From the NCBI RefSeq assembly GCF_009758255.1, contig NZ_WSEN01000004.1, positions 124,001 through 188,000 of the forward strand: a stretch of DNA of 64,000 bases, in the 5' to 3' direction. The notes below the pieces were generated by a model, which was given only the letters and a program-made list of their open reading frames with translations, searched no databases and was not told the origin of the DNA. Positions 8,078 to 16,413 of this stretch are shown in pieces; position 1 is the stretch's first letter, and every line of letters starts with the position of its first letter. Both the position numbers and the translations under genes were made by a program. Source of the stretch: Microbacterium sp. MAH-37 (GTDB taxonomy: Bacteria; Actinomycetota; Actinomycetes; Actinomycetales; Microbacteriaceae).

Positions 8078-8497
8078 TCAGACCTCTGCGGTGACGAGCG
8101 GATCGGGCGTCCGGCGCGTGATGACACCGTCCGCCTCGGTCGGGAAGCCGTTGCGCACCCAGTACTCGTACCCGCCGAAGAGCTCTCGGGTGTCGAGTCC
8201 TGCCGCGAGCAGCACTCGGGCCGTCGCGGTGGCGCCGTTGCATCCCGGCCCCCAGCCGTACACGATCAGGGTGCGGTCGCGGGGGAGGCCGGCGATGCCG
8301 GCATCCAGGGTCTTGTTGGGCAGGTGCAGAGCGCCGGCGATGTGGCCGTGATCCCACGACTCCTGACGGCGGGTGTCGACCAGCACGGCCTCGCCGCGCT
8401 CGACCGCCTCCGCGGCGGCGACCACGTCGATCTCGTAGGCGAGGCGCGCGTCGACGTGCGCGAGCCGTGCGGCGATGATCTCGGCGGATGTCGTCAT
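8078..8497 (-). CDS. Rhodanese-like sulfurtransferase
   Basis: This is a single-domain rhodanese of 139 residues. The conserved VLVDTRRQESWDHGHIAGALHLP box is at 38-60, and the active-site loop WGPGCNGATATA has the catalytic cysteine at residue 86. The fold carries sulfur from a donor to a thiophilic acceptor. Its start overlaps the upstream regulator's stop by four bases (ATGA), so both are translated from one mRNA. The link to the neighbouring regulator suggests use of sulfur- or amino-acid-derived substrates, but the acceptor is unknown. Confidence 0.9.
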   Translation of the reverse strand: MTTSAEIIAARLAHVDARLAYEIDVVAAAEAVERGEAVLVDTRRQESWDHGHIAGALHLPNKTLDAGIAGLPRDRTLIVYGWGPGCNGATATARVLLAAGLDTRELFGGYEYWVRNGFPTEADGVITRRTPDPLVTAEV

Positions 8498-9222
8498 CGC
8501 GTGCGCGCCTCGTCGAGGTAGGAGTACGCGGTCACCCGCGAGATGCCCAGCCGCTTCGCGATCGCCTCGATGGACTTGCGCATCTGGGTCGCCCCGCGCT
8601 GGTCGAGGCGCTCGAGCACGGCGATCTTGTCGTCGCGCGACATCTGCTCGACCGGGCGCCCGATCTCGGCGATCGCGGCGGTGATCATCGAGTCCATCAC
8701 CGACACGAGATCGGTGCCGAAGTGCTCGTGCGGGCCGCTTTCGTCGCCGACGGCAGCACCGGCCGCCGGCAGCAGCGCCTCGAGCATGTTCCTGGCCTGC
8801 TGGATCGGGCTGAGGTCGACGTTGATGCAGAACGAGGCGATGATGTCGCCGGCCGCGTTGCGGAAGTAGACCGACGAGCAGCGCAGCTCGCGGCCGTCAC
8901 TCGTGGTGCCCCGGTACCCGAAGGCGTCGTGGTCGGCCTGCCGGTCCTTCATGACGTCGAGGCCCAGCGACGTCGACGGCCCGCCGACGGAGCGTCCGGT
9001 CACGTGCCCGTTCTCGATGGCCATGATCGTGTGCCCGAGGTCGACGTCCGCGCCGTCGAGGTTGTGCAGGACGACCTCGACCGACGGTCCGGCGGCGGAG
9101 GCCAGGGCACGCATCACGGGCTGGTAGAGCCGGAGGACCTCCTCGGCGCTCTCGTACGTCTGGCGGGCGGCAGCGCCTGCCAGCGCGCTCGCCGTCGTAT
9201 CCATCGTCGACTGTGTCCCCAT
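8494..9222 (-). CDS. YheO-type PAS/helix-turn-helix regulator (DauR-like)
   Basis: This encodes 242 residues from ATG 9222, preceded by GAGGTGG; an upstream in-frame codon lacks this site. Residues about 30-140 form the YheO-like PAS domain (VEVVLHNLDG, TSDGRELRCSSVYFRNAAGDIIASFCIN). The C-terminus KSIEAIAKRLGISRVTAYSYLDEAR is the HTH of this family. The known member DauR controls D-amino-acid (D-arginine) catabolism in Pseudomonas. That fits the D-amino-acid-type enzymes nearby. It is divergent from the MHS transporter gene, so it is a candidate regulator of it. Confidence 0.85.
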   Translation of the reverse strand: MGTQSTMDTTASALAGAAARQTYESAEEVLRLYQPVMRALASAAGPSVEVVLHNLDGADVDLGHTIMAIENGHVTGRSVGGPSTSLGLDVMKDRQADHDAFGYRGTTSDGRELRCSSVYFRNAAGDIIASFCINVDLSPIQQARNMLEALLPAAGAAVGDESGPHEHFGTDLVSVMDSMITAAIAEIGRPVEQMSRDDKIAVLERLDQRGATQMRKSIEAIAKRLGISRVTAYSYLDEARTR

Positions 9223-9257
9223 CGTCCACCTCAGCTTTACAAAAAATCTTACCACTG

Positions 9258-9268
9258 GACAGAATGTC
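9258..9268. promoter_or_regulatory. Short dyad between the DauR-like gene and the MHS transporter
   Basis: GACA-GAA-TGTC is an 11-bp dyad lying in the AT-rich part of the 146-bp divergent intergenic region. It is about 36 bp upstream of the regulator ATG and 100 bp upstream of the transporter ATG. The position suits an operator, but the site is short. Confidence 0.3.
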
Positions 9269-9368
9269 TATGTCGGGGTTAGTTTATCCACCACAGCCCT
9301 CCAGGTCGAGGGCTGAACCCGCTTCACCCGAACTCTCTCCCCCGCATTCCCCGAGCAAGGAGGCTCCC

Positions 9369-10724
9369 ATGTCCACAGCCGTCAAGACGGGCGGGCTGAC
9401 GCCCCGTCAGCGCAAGACGGTCGCCGGTGGCGCCATCGGCACGCTCATCGAGTACTACGACTACTACCTGTACGGTCTGGCCTCCGCGGCCGTCTTCCCC
9501 GCCGTGTTCTTCTCGACGGACGACCCGGTGGTCGCGCAGCTGGCGTCGTTCGCGACGTTCGCGGTCGGGTTCTTCCTCCGTCCGGTCGGCGGTGTCGTCT
9601 GGGGCATCGTCGGCGACCGCGTGGGCCGCAAGGTCGTGCTGATGACCACCGTGGTGGGCATGGGCATCGCCACAGCCGGCATCGGCCTCATCCCCTCCGA
9701 CCAGGCGATCGGCATCGCCGCGCCCCTGCTGCTGCTCCTGTTCCGCCTCTTCCAGGGATTCTTCGTCGGCGGTGAGATGGGCGGCGCGGCGACCATGGTC
9801 GTCGAGGCCGCGCCCACCGGCAGGAAAGGCCTCTACGGCGCCTTCCTGATCAGCGGCGCCGGCGTCGCCAACGTCGTCTCCGGCGGTCTGATGGCGGGAC
9901 TCGGCCTCACGCCGGAGTCGTGGTTCCTGCAGTGGGGATGGCGCATCCCGTTCGTGTTCTCCATCGTGCTCGCGATCGCGGCCGTGATCCTGCGCCGCCA
10001 GCTCGAGGAGTCCGAGCAGTTCACCGAGACCCAGGCCATGCAGATCGCCGCCGCCGGCAAGAAGGCCAACCCGCTGGTCGAGGCGTTCCGGCACCCGAAG
10101 AACGCGATCATGGGCATCCTGATCGGTCTGCCGCAGTCGATCGCGGGCTACGTCATCCTCACCTACGGCCTCGGCTTCATGGTGTCGAACAAGCACCTGC
10201 CGGCATGGATGGGCTTCGCCGGAACCATGATCGTCGGTCTGCTGCAGATCTTCGTCGCTCCGCTGTGGGGGCACATCTCCGACCGCATCGGCCGGCGCAC
10301 GGTGTACATCATCGGATGCCTGGGCTTCGCGGCCATGGTCTACCCGGCGTTCGCGCTCTTCACCACCGGCAACATGTGGCTGATCTGGCTCGGTCAGATC
10401 CTCGGCTTCGTGGTGTTCGGCGTCGCCATGCAGGCGACCCTCGCGACCATGCTCGCTGAGATGTTCGACGCCGAGGCGCGCACCACCGGTGTGAACATCG
10501 GCTACCAGATCTCGAACACCCTCGGCGGCGGCCTGGCACCGTTCATCTGCACGGCGCTGGTCGCGTGGGCCGGCGGATCCTTCTGGCCGGTCGTCGTCTA
10601 CGCCGCGGTCATCTCGATCGTCGGAGTGATCGCGACCCTCAAGGCGTCGATCATCCCCGACGTGGAGGGCGCCGGACGCCTGCACGAGCTCGCCGCCACG
10701 ACGACGGTGAAGACGACGGTCTGA
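9369..10724 (+). CDS. MFS transporter, metabolite:H+ symporter (MHS) family
   Basis: This encodes 451 residues from ATG 9369 with an excellent AAGGAGG at 9357-9363. The N-terminus GTLIEYYDYYLYG and the loop GDRVGRKVVLMTT are family signatures, and a second copy, SDRIGRRTVY, is in the second half. Twelve membrane spans are visible. MHS carriers bring in organic acids, betaines and related zwitterions with protons. The neighbours (D-aminoacylase, PLP dehydratase, KDG kinase, KDPG aldolase) suggest an amino acid or (amino)sugar acid as substrate. It ends in a terminator shared with the convergent aldolase gene. Confidence 0.92.
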   Translation: MSTAVKTGGLTPRQRKTVAGGAIGTLIEYYDYYLYGLASAAVFPAVFFSTDDPVVAQLASFATFAVGFFLRPVGGVVWGIVGDRVGRKVVLMTTVVGMGIATAGIGLIPSDQAIGIAAPLLLLLFRLFQGFFVGGEMGGAATMVVEAAPTGRKGLYGAFLISGAGVANVVSGGLMAGLGLTPESWFLQWGWRIPFVFSIVLAIAAVILRRQLEESEQFTETQAMQIAAAGKKANPLVEAFRHPKNAIMGILIGLPQSIAGYVILTYGLGFMVSNKHLPAWMGFAGTMIVGLLQIFVAPLWGHISDRIGRRTVYIIGCLGFAAMVYPAFALFTTGNMWLIWLGQILGFVVFGVAMQATLATMLAEMFDAEARTTGVNIGYQISNTLGGGLAPFICTALVAWAGGSFWPVVVYAAVISIVGVIATLKASIIPDVEGAGRLHELAATTTVKTTV

Positions 10725-10747
10725 GCGAGCGGATGCTGCGACAGCGC

Positions 10748-10787
10748 GGAGCAGCCCCGAGTGCGGACTCGCGCCCGGGGCTGCTCC
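10748..10787. terminator. Bidirectional terminator between MHS transporter and aldolase
   Basis: GGAGCAGCCCCG (10748-10759) and CGGGGCTGCTCC (10776-10787) are perfect 12-bp arms with a 16-nt loop, between two convergent genes. Confidence 0.75.
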
Positions 10788-10794
10788 CGTGCGT

Positions 10795-11397
10795 TCAGCC
10801 GAGGAGCGCGGCCAGCGCGGGCAGCTGCGTCTCGTCCTCGAGGGCGGAGCCGACGGCGACGACCCGCACTCCGGCATCCAGGTACGCCCGGGCGCCTGCG
10901 GAATCCATGCCGCCCGTGGCGACGAACTTCGCCTGCGGGAAGGGTCCGCGCATCGCGGGGAACCAGCCCGTTCCGAGCAAGGACGCCGGGAAGGCCTTCA
11001 GCCAGGTGAGTCCCTCGCCGAGTGCGGCCTGCACCTCCGAGGCGGTGGAGACGCCGGGGAGCGGCGGCATACCGGCCTCGTGCGAGGCGCGCACGACGTC
11101 GACGTCGAAGCCGGGGCTCACCGTGAACGCGGCGCCTGCCTCGGCGGCCTGGCGGACGTGCTCGCGGGAGACGACGGTGCCGGCACCCACGGTCAGCCCG
11201 CGCTCGCGGGCGGCCTCGGCGAGCACGCGCAGCGCCTCGACGTCGGTCGGCGTCTGTACGGGCACCTCCACGGCGGTGATGCCGAGATCCCAGGCGCGGG
11301 TGGCGGTGGCGAGCGTGCGCTCGACACCCATGCCGCGCAGGATCGCCATCAGCGGGACGTCGCGGAAGATCTCGTCGAATACGGAGTTGTCGGTCAT
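10795..11397 (-). CDS. eda: 2-keto-3-deoxy-6-phosphogluconate (KDPG) aldolase
   Basis: This 200-residue class I aldolase splits KDPG into pyruvate and glyceraldehyde 3-phosphate. PLMAILRG at 15-22 is the typical start of the barrel. ITAVEVPVQTP carries the catalytic glutamate, GAGTVVSREH follows, and LTWLKAFPASLLG contains the Schiff-base lysine. GGMDSAGARAYLDAGVRVVAVGSAL is the phosphate-binding end. It lies 13 bases downstream of the KDG kinase gene on the same strand, so the two steps after KDG are made together. The cluster at 39-55 kb should feed the same intermediate. Confidence 0.93.
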   Translation of the reverse strand: MTDNSVFDEIFRDVPLMAILRGMGVERTLATATRAWDLGITAVEVPVQTPTDVEALRVLAEAARERGLTVGAGTVVSREHVRQAAEAGAAFTVSPGFDVDVVRASHEAGMPPLPGVSTASEVQAALGEGLTWLKAFPASLLGTGWFPAMRGPFPQAKFVATGGMDSAGARAYLDAGVRVVAVGSALEDETQLPALAALLG

Positions 11398-11410
11398 GGT
11401 CGGGGGCCTC

Positions 11411-12319
11411 TCACAGGTTGTCGGGCAGAAGATCGCCGGTGGACTGCAGCACGAGATGCGCCCTGCGGTGGCCGGCGTCGAGTCGCTCGGCGGCCTCCGC
11501 ACCCTGCATACGGGCCACGAGGTAGCCGGCGGCGAAGGCGTCGCCGGCGCCGACCGCCTCGACCACCTCGGTCTTGATCGCGGGCACGAAGGTGCGCACG
11601 TCGGCATCGCCGCTGCGCTGGAACTCTGTCGCGCCGATGTCGCCGTCCTTGACGACGAGCAGCTCCGGCTCGGGAAGCAGGGCGCGCACGGCATCCGCGT
11701 CGGAGGTTCCCCACAGGCCCTCGGCCTCGTCGAGGCCGACGAAGACGATGCCGGCGCGCCGCGCGAGCGCGAGAAGGGCCGGCGCGGCCGCGCCGGGCTC
11801 CCAGAGGGCGGCCCGGTGGTTCACGTCGAAGCTCAGGATGCCGGGCCCGCCGTCGACGCGGTCGATGACGGCGTCGAGCAGCCGGAAGCAGGTGGCGGAC
11901 AGCGCCGGCGTGATGCCCGAGACGTGCACGATCTCGGCCTGCTCGAGAGGCACGTCGGCGACGGTCGCCGGGCTCATCTTCGAGGCAGCGGATCCGCGAC
12001 GGTAGTAGAGCACGCCGTGCCCTGGGTCCTTGAAGTAGACGCCGGTCGGTGCATCCGGGTCATCGGTGACCCAGCCCACGTCGACGCCGTGGCGGGCGAT
12101 CTCGTCGCGCACGCGCACGCCGAGCGCGTCGTCACCGACGGCGCTGACCCATGCCGTCGGCACGCCGAGCTGCGCGGCGTGGATCGCGACGTTCGACTCG
12201 GCGCCGCCGATGAGCAGACGCACCTCCGCGGCGGTGGCCAGCGGCTCCGCATGAGCGGGAGCGATGAGGGCCATGGTCTCGCCGATGGCGATGAGGCGTG
12301 GTGCGGAGGCGTCGGACAT
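11411..12319 (-). CDS. kdgK: 2-keto-3-deoxygluconate (KDG) kinase, PfkB family
   Basis: This is a 302-residue ribokinase-fold kinase. The N-terminal LIAIGETMALIAPA, GGAESNVAIHAAQLG and WVSAVGDDALG boxes fit, and the C-terminal VEAVGAGDAFAAGYL holds the catalytic base Asp and anion hole. FKDPGHGVLYYRRGSAAS is typical of KdgK proteins. It makes KDPG for the adjacent aldolase. The ATG at 12319 is chosen by alignment to the family; an ATG at 12328 is also possible. Neither has a strong ribosome-binding site. It is divergent from the PLP enzyme, with a shared dyad between them. Confidence 0.88.
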   Translation of the reverse strand: MSDASAPRLIAIGETMALIAPAHAEPLATAAEVRLLIGGAESNVAIHAAQLGVPTAWVSAVGDDALGVRVRDEIARHGVDVGWVTDDPDAPTGVYFKDPGHGVLYYRRGSAASKMSPATVADVPLEQAEIVHVSGITPALSATCFRLLDAVIDRVDGGPGILSFDVNHRAALWEPGAAAPALLALARRAGIVFVGLDEAEGLWGTSDADAVRALLPEPELLVVKDGDIGATEFQRSGDADVRTFVPAIKTEVVEAVGAGDAFAAGYLVARMQGAEAAERLDAGHRRAHLVLQSTGDLLPDNL

Positions 12320-12340
12320 GGTTACCATGATGAGACGGAG

Positions 12341-12378
12341 TGTGCGCAGATTGCAACTGACGTTGCAGTATATGCACA
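12341..12378. promoter_or_regulatory. Nested dyad between kdgK and the PLP dehydratase gene
   Basis: The inner dyad TGCAAC-TGAC-GTTGCA (12352-12367) is perfect. Outer arms TGTGCGCA (12341-12348) and TATGCACA (12371-12378) pair at six of eight positions. The site is centred between the two divergent start codons, so one regulator could control both directions. The IclR protein encoded at 15249 is the nearest candidate. Confidence 0.55.
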
Positions 12379-12396
12379 CCAAGAGGAAGGTGTGAG

Positions 12397-13650
12397 ATGA
12401 GCGATCTGAACGACGAGCTGCTGACAGCACGTGACAAGGGCATCCCGGTGCGCGCGATCGGCATGACCGCATCCGCCTTCCTCGCGACGAAGCCGCGCCT
12501 CGACGAGTTCTGGACGCCGTTGATCGTGCTCGACGACGCCGCGATGCAGGCGAACGTCGCCACCATGGCCGAGTGGTGCGCGGAGCGCGACCTGGAGATC
12601 ATGCCGCACGGCAAGACGACGATGGCTCCCGACCTGTGGCAGCGCCAGCTCGACGCCGGCGCCCTCGGGATCACGCTCGCGACCATGGGACAGGTGCGCA
12701 CCGGCCGTGACCTTGGTCTGGACTCGATCATGCTCGCCAACGCCGCGGTCGACGCCCGGTCGCTGGCCTGGCTCGCCGGCGAGCTCGCCGACCCCGGCTT
12801 CCGGTTCGTGTGCTGGGCCGACTCGCTCGCGACGGTGGATGCGATGGAGCGCGGTCTGCGCGCGGCCGGGGTGCCGCGTCCGGTCGACGTGTGCGTCGAA
12901 CTCGGCGCCGAGGGCGGCCGCACCGGTGCGCGGTCGCACGACGAGGCCGTGGCTGTGGCGGAGCGGATCGCGGCATCCGACGTGCTGCGACTGGCCGGCG
13001 TCGCCGGCTACGAGGGCAGCCTGGCCCACGACCGTTCCGATGCCGGACTCGCCGCCGTGCGCACCTACCTCGAGGCGCAGCTCGCGCTGCACCGCGCGAT
13101 CACCCCGCTCTACGGCGACGGGGACGTGTACGTCACGGCCGGTGGCAGCGCCTACTTCGAGATCGTCGCCGACGTCTGGGCCGGTGCCGAGCGCGACGGA
13201 CGCACCCGGTTCGTGCTGCGCTCCGGCGCCTACACCGTGCACGACGACGGCTTCTACCGCGGCATCTCGCCGTTCGACGAGGGCGGCAGTGGCGATGGCC
13301 CGCACTTCGTGAACGCGATGCATGGCATCGCCCGCGTCGTCTCGAGTCCCGAACCGGGTCTCGCACTGGTGGATGCCGGCAAGCGCGACTTCCCCTACGA
13401 CGAGGGTCTGCCGATCCCGCGCGCCGCAGCCGACGACCTCGCCGGCCCCTGGCATCCGGTCGACGCGACCCTCTCCGCGATGAACGACCAGCACTCGTAC
13501 GTGCGCCCCGCCGAGCCTCTCGCGGTCGGCTCCGTCGTGCGGTTCGGCCTCTCGCATCCCTGCACCGCCTTCGACAAGTGGCGTGTGCTGCCCGTCGTCG
13601 ACTCGCTCGAGTCCGGCGTGGTCACCGGTCTCGTCCGCACGTACTTCTGA
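12397..13650 (+). CDS. PLP-dependent D-serine dehydratase-like / amino-acid deaminase (fold type III)
   Basis: This encodes 417 residues from ATG 12397, preceded by GAGGAAGG. The alanine-racemase-type N-terminal barrel has the PLP lysine at K73 in IMPHGKTTMAPDLW. The C-terminal DSD1-like domain ends with the zinc-ligand motif HPCTAFDKW. Known relatives are metal-dependent D-serine dehydratase, D-threonine aldolase, D-threo-3-hydroxyaspartate dehydratase and, to my knowledge, D-glucosaminate dehydratase. All act on D-configured 2-amino acids with a 3-hydroxyl. With KDG kinase and KDPG aldolase next door, D-glucosaminate (giving KDG plus ammonia) is an attractive substrate; D-serine is the alternative. 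Confidence 0.87.
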   Translation: MSDLNDELLTARDKGIPVRAIGMTASAFLATKPRLDEFWTPLIVLDDAAMQANVATMAEWCAERDLEIMPHGKTTMAPDLWQRQLDAGALGITLATMGQVRTGRDLGLDSIMLANAAVDARSLAWLAGELADPGFRFVCWADSLATVDAMERGLRAAGVPRPVDVCVELGAEGGRTGARSHDEAVAVAERIAASDVLRLAGVAGYEGSLAHDRSDAGLAAVRTYLEAQLALHRAITPLYGDGDVYVTAGGSAYFEIVADVWAGAERDGRTRFVLRSGAYTVHDDGFYRGISPFDEGGSGDGPHFVNAMHGIARVVSSPEPGLALVDAGKRDFPYDEGLPIPRAAADDLAGPWHPVDATLSAMNDQHSYVRPAEPLAVGSVVRFGLSHPCTAFDKWRVLPVVDSLESGVVTGLVRTYF

Positions 13651-13658
13651 GGAGCATG

Positions 13659-15245
13659 ATGTCCGGTCGTACAGTTCTCCGCGGTGGTTCGGTGGTCACG
13701 CCGTCCGGTGCGACGCGCGCCGACGTCGTCATCGACGGTGCGACGATCGCCGCAGTCGGCGATGTCCCGGAGCAGCCCGGCGACGTCGTCATCGACGCGA
13801 CGGGCCGGCTGATCCTGCCCGGCTTCATCGACGCCCATTCCCACGCCGATGGCCTGCTCCGAGACCTGGACGTCACCACCGCGCTGCTGCGTCAGGGCGT
13901 CACCACGATCATCGGCGGGCAGGACGGCATCTCGTACGCCCCCGGCGACGGCGCCTACGCGAGCGAGTACTTCGCCGCGATCAACGGACCGCACCCGGCC
14001 TACCGCGGCGGCGGGGTCGCCGCGCTGCTGGCATCCGTCGACGGGACATCCCCGCTGAACGTCGGCTACCTGGTACCCGCCGGAACCGTGCGCTACGAGG
14101 TCTGCGGTCGTCGCAGCGGCCCGGCATCCGCCGACGAGCGCGCACGGATGGCCGATCTCGTGGCGCAGGGCATGTCGGAGGGGGCGCTGGGCCTGTCGAC
14201 CGGGCTCGACTACGTGCCGGGCATCTTCCAGGACGCCGACGAGATCGCGGCGCTGTGCACCCCGGTCGCCGCTGCGGGCGGCGTCTACGTCAGCCACATG
14301 CGCGGCGGCTACGAGGACAACACGGCCGCCGGCATCTCCGAGATGGCCGAGATCTCGTGGCTCGTCGCAGCGGATGCCGGCGCACCGCTGCCCGTGCACG
14401 TGTCCCATCTGCACGCCGACGCCGACATCGTGCTCGCGCAGCTGGACGCGCTCGCCGCCGAGGGTGTCGACGCGACCTTCGACGCGTACCCCTACATCCG
14501 CGGCTGCACACTGCTCGGGATGCCGCTGCTGCCGCCCGAGGTGTCGGCTCTGACCGTCGACGAGGCCGTCGCGCGCCTCACCGACGCCGCCGGCCGCGAG
14601 GCGCTGCGGGCGGCGTGCGTGCAGCGCGCGTCGAACAGCCCCAGCCTCGGGCCGGACTGGCCCGACATGATCACGCTCGCGCACATCGCGGCATCCGAGT
14701 ACGACTGGGCGCACGGACTGACCCTGCGCGAGGCATCCGCCCGCGCCGGCGCCGACCCGATGGACTTCGCGCTCGATCTGCTCGCGGCATCCCGCATGGA
14801 GAGCAGCGCCGTCATGGCGGTGCACAACCCGCGCCCGGCGACCGAACTGGCGCGCATCTTCTCGCATCCCGGTCACCTCGGCGGGTCGGACGGCATCTTC
14901 ATCGGCAAGCATCCGCATCCGCGCGCGGCGGGCTCGTTCGCCCGGTACCTGCGCGAGTTCGTCCGAGAACTCGGCACCTGGTCGTGGGCGGATGCCGTGC
15001 AACACCTGTCCACGGGCCCGGCGCAGCGCTTCGGCCTCGGCCGGCGCGGCGCGATCGAGCCGGGGGCGGTCGCCGACGTGCTGCTCGTCGACTCCGCGAC
15101 CGTGGCGGACGGGGCCACCTACGAGAATCCGCGTGAGCTCGCGATCGGCATCGACGACGTGTTCGTCGCCGGCGTCCGCGTACTCGCCGGCGGCGAGCCG
15201 ACCGGGGCGCTTCCCGGCCGCGGGCTGCGCCGGGGAGGTGCCTGA
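13659..15245 (+). CDS. N-acyl-D-amino-acid deacylase-like amidohydrolase
   Basis: This encodes 528 residues from the second of two adjacent ATGs, chosen for its spacing from GGAG. It is an amidohydrolase of the D-aminoacylase family, with metal motif FIDAHSHAD (H60, H62), YVSHMRGG, VHVSHLH and GGSDGIFIG with a catalytic aspartate. In classical D-aminoacylases a zinc-binding cysteine follows the second strand (GNCG). Here the aligned residue is Asp89 in GGQDG, so the metal site differs. It probably removes the acyl group from an N-acyl D-amino acid or an N-acetyl amino-sugar acid, giving the substrate of the upstream PLP enzyme, with which it forms an operon (gap 8 bases). Confidence 0.88.
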   Translation: MSGRTVLRGGSVVTPSGATRADVVIDGATIAAVGDVPEQPGDVVIDATGRLILPGFIDAHSHADGLLRDLDVTTALLRQGVTTIIGGQDGISYAPGDGAYASEYFAAINGPHPAYRGGGVAALLASVDGTSPLNVGYLVPAGTVRYEVCGRRSGPASADERARMADLVAQGMSEGALGLSTGLDYVPGIFQDADEIAALCTPVAAAGGVYVSHMRGGYEDNTAAGISEMAEISWLVAADAGAPLPVHVSHLHADADIVLAQLDALAAEGVDATFDAYPYIRGCTLLGMPLLPPEVSALTVDEAVARLTDAAGREALRAACVQRASNSPSLGPDWPDMITLAHIAASEYDWAHGLTLREASARAGADPMDFALDLLAASRMESSAVMAVHNPRPATELARIFSHPGHLGGSDGIFIGKHPHPRAAGSFARYLREFVRELGTWSWADAVQHLSTGPAQRFGLGRRGAIEPGAVADVLLVDSATVADGATYENPRELAIGIDDVFVAGVRVLAGGEPTGALPGRGLRRGGA

Positions 15246-15248
15246 CCG

Positions 15249-15980
15249 ATGTCGCAGAGCGTCACCCGTGCCGCGGCCGTGCTGGCATCCATCGCCGCCG
15301 AGCCCCTGTCTGCGGCCGAGCTGGCCGCGCAGTTCGGCATCCACCGCACCACGATGTTCCGCGAGCTGCAGAGCCTGGAGCAGGTCGGATTCGTGCGCAA
15401 GCAGCCCGACGGACGCTACGCGGTCGGCATGCAGCTCGCCGTGCTGGGCGGTGCCGCGCTCGAGCAGCTCGATCTGCGCGGCGCGGCCTTCGCGCAGGTG
15501 CGCCGGCTGCACCGCATCGTCGGCAACACCGTGCACGTGGGGGCGCTGATCGGCGACGAGATCGTCTACGTCGACAAGGTCGAGGATGCCGCGGGGGTGC
15601 GGATGTACTCGCGCGTCGGCGCCTCGGTGCTGCCGTATTGCAGCGGGATCGGCAAGGCCGTGCTGTCCGAGCTGCCCGTCGATCGTCGCGACGCGCTGCT
15701 CGCCGGATGCGACTGGCATCCGCACACCGCGAACACGCTGACCAGCCGCGCCGCCCTCGACGCCGACCTCGCCCTCACCGCCCGCCGGGGATACGCGTTC
15801 GACGACGCGGAATTCGAGGACTTCGTGGGCTGCGTGGCCGTGCCGATCGTGACATCCGCCGGCGTCGTCGGAGCGCTGTCGCTCACGGCGCTGCGCGCCG
15901 CCCAGAACCGTGAGCAGCTGGAGCAGCGCGTGCCCGTGCTGCGCGAGGCCGCCGCCGAGATCTCCCACCAGCTGGGATGA
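15249..15980 (+). CDS. IclR-family transcriptional regulator
   Basis: This 243-residue protein has an N-terminal winged helix (LSAAELAAQFGIHRTTMFRELQSLEQVGFVRK, 20-52) and a C-terminal IclR effector domain (80-240) with GALIGDEIVYVDKVE, GIGKAVLSELP and AFDDAEFEDFVGCVAVPI. It begins three bases after the amidohydrolase stop, so it belongs to the same operon and likely controls it. IclR proteins often sense small organic acids. The nested dyad at 12341-12378 is a reasonable operator. Confidence 0.93.
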   Translation: MSQSVTRAAAVLASIAAEPLSAAELAAQFGIHRTTMFRELQSLEQVGFVRKQPDGRYAVGMQLAVLGGAALEQLDLRGAAFAQVRRLHRIVGNTVHVGALIGDEIVYVDKVEDAAGVRMYSRVGASVLPYCSGIGKAVLSELPVDRRDALLAGCDWHPHTANTLTSRAALDADLALTARRGYAFDDAEFEDFVGCVAVPIVTSAGVVGALSLTALRAAQNREQLEQRVPVLREAAAEISHQLG

Positions 15981-16015
15981 ACCGAACCGACCGAACCGAG
16001 AAGAAGGAGAACACC

Positions 16016-16402
16016 ATGCCGAACAAGACCGGTTTCTACGCCGAAGGTGCCCCCACCCCCGCAGGCCCCTACAGCCACGGGGTCGTCGCGAACGGATTCC
16101 TGTACACCGCAGGCTTCGGCCCGCAGGACGCCGCGAACGACCACGCCATCGCTGACAACGTGGGCGACCAGACCCGCCAGGTGCTGCGCAACATCCAGAA
16201 GGTGCTCGCCGTGCACGGCCTGACCATGGACGACGTGGTCAAGTCGACGGTGCACCTGCAGGACCTCGCCGACTTCGCCGAGTTCAACGCGGCGTACGAG
16301 GAGTTCTTCACGGCTCCGTACCCCGTGCGCACCACGGTGGGCTCGCAGCTGGCGAACATCCTCGTCGAGATCGACGTGGTCGCCGCGCTGCCCCAGGCCT
16401 GA
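16016..16402 (+). CDS. ridA: RidA-family enamine/imine deaminase
   Basis: This encodes 128 residues from ATG 16016, with AAGAAGGAGA just upstream. YjgF/RidA features are YSHGVVANGFLYTAG, RQVLRNIQKVLAVHG, and PYPVRTTVGSQLANILVEIDVVA with the imine-binding arginine at R105. RidA hydrolyses reactive 2-imino/enamine acids released by PLP dehydratases, which is exactly what the DSD-like enzyme in this operon makes. That supports a true dehydratase/deaminase role for that enzyme. It is the last gene of the operon and is followed by a long hairpin. Confidence 0.93.
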   Translation: MPNKTGFYAEGAPTPAGPYSHGVVANGFLYTAGFGPQDAANDHAIADNVGDQTRQVLRNIQKVLAVHGLTMDDVVKSTVHLQDLADFAEFNAAYEEFFTAPYPVRTTVGSQLANILVEIDVVAALPQA

Positions 16403-16413
16403 CGCCTTCCCCT

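Noticed and set aside
13395..15968. An 857-codon open frame on the minus strand
   Set aside because: It is the antisense shadow of the amidohydrolase and IclR genes.
15979..16000. ACCGA-type tandem repeat before ridA
   Set aside because: It is only about 20 bases long, lies between a stop codon and a ribosome-binding site, and shows no further structure.
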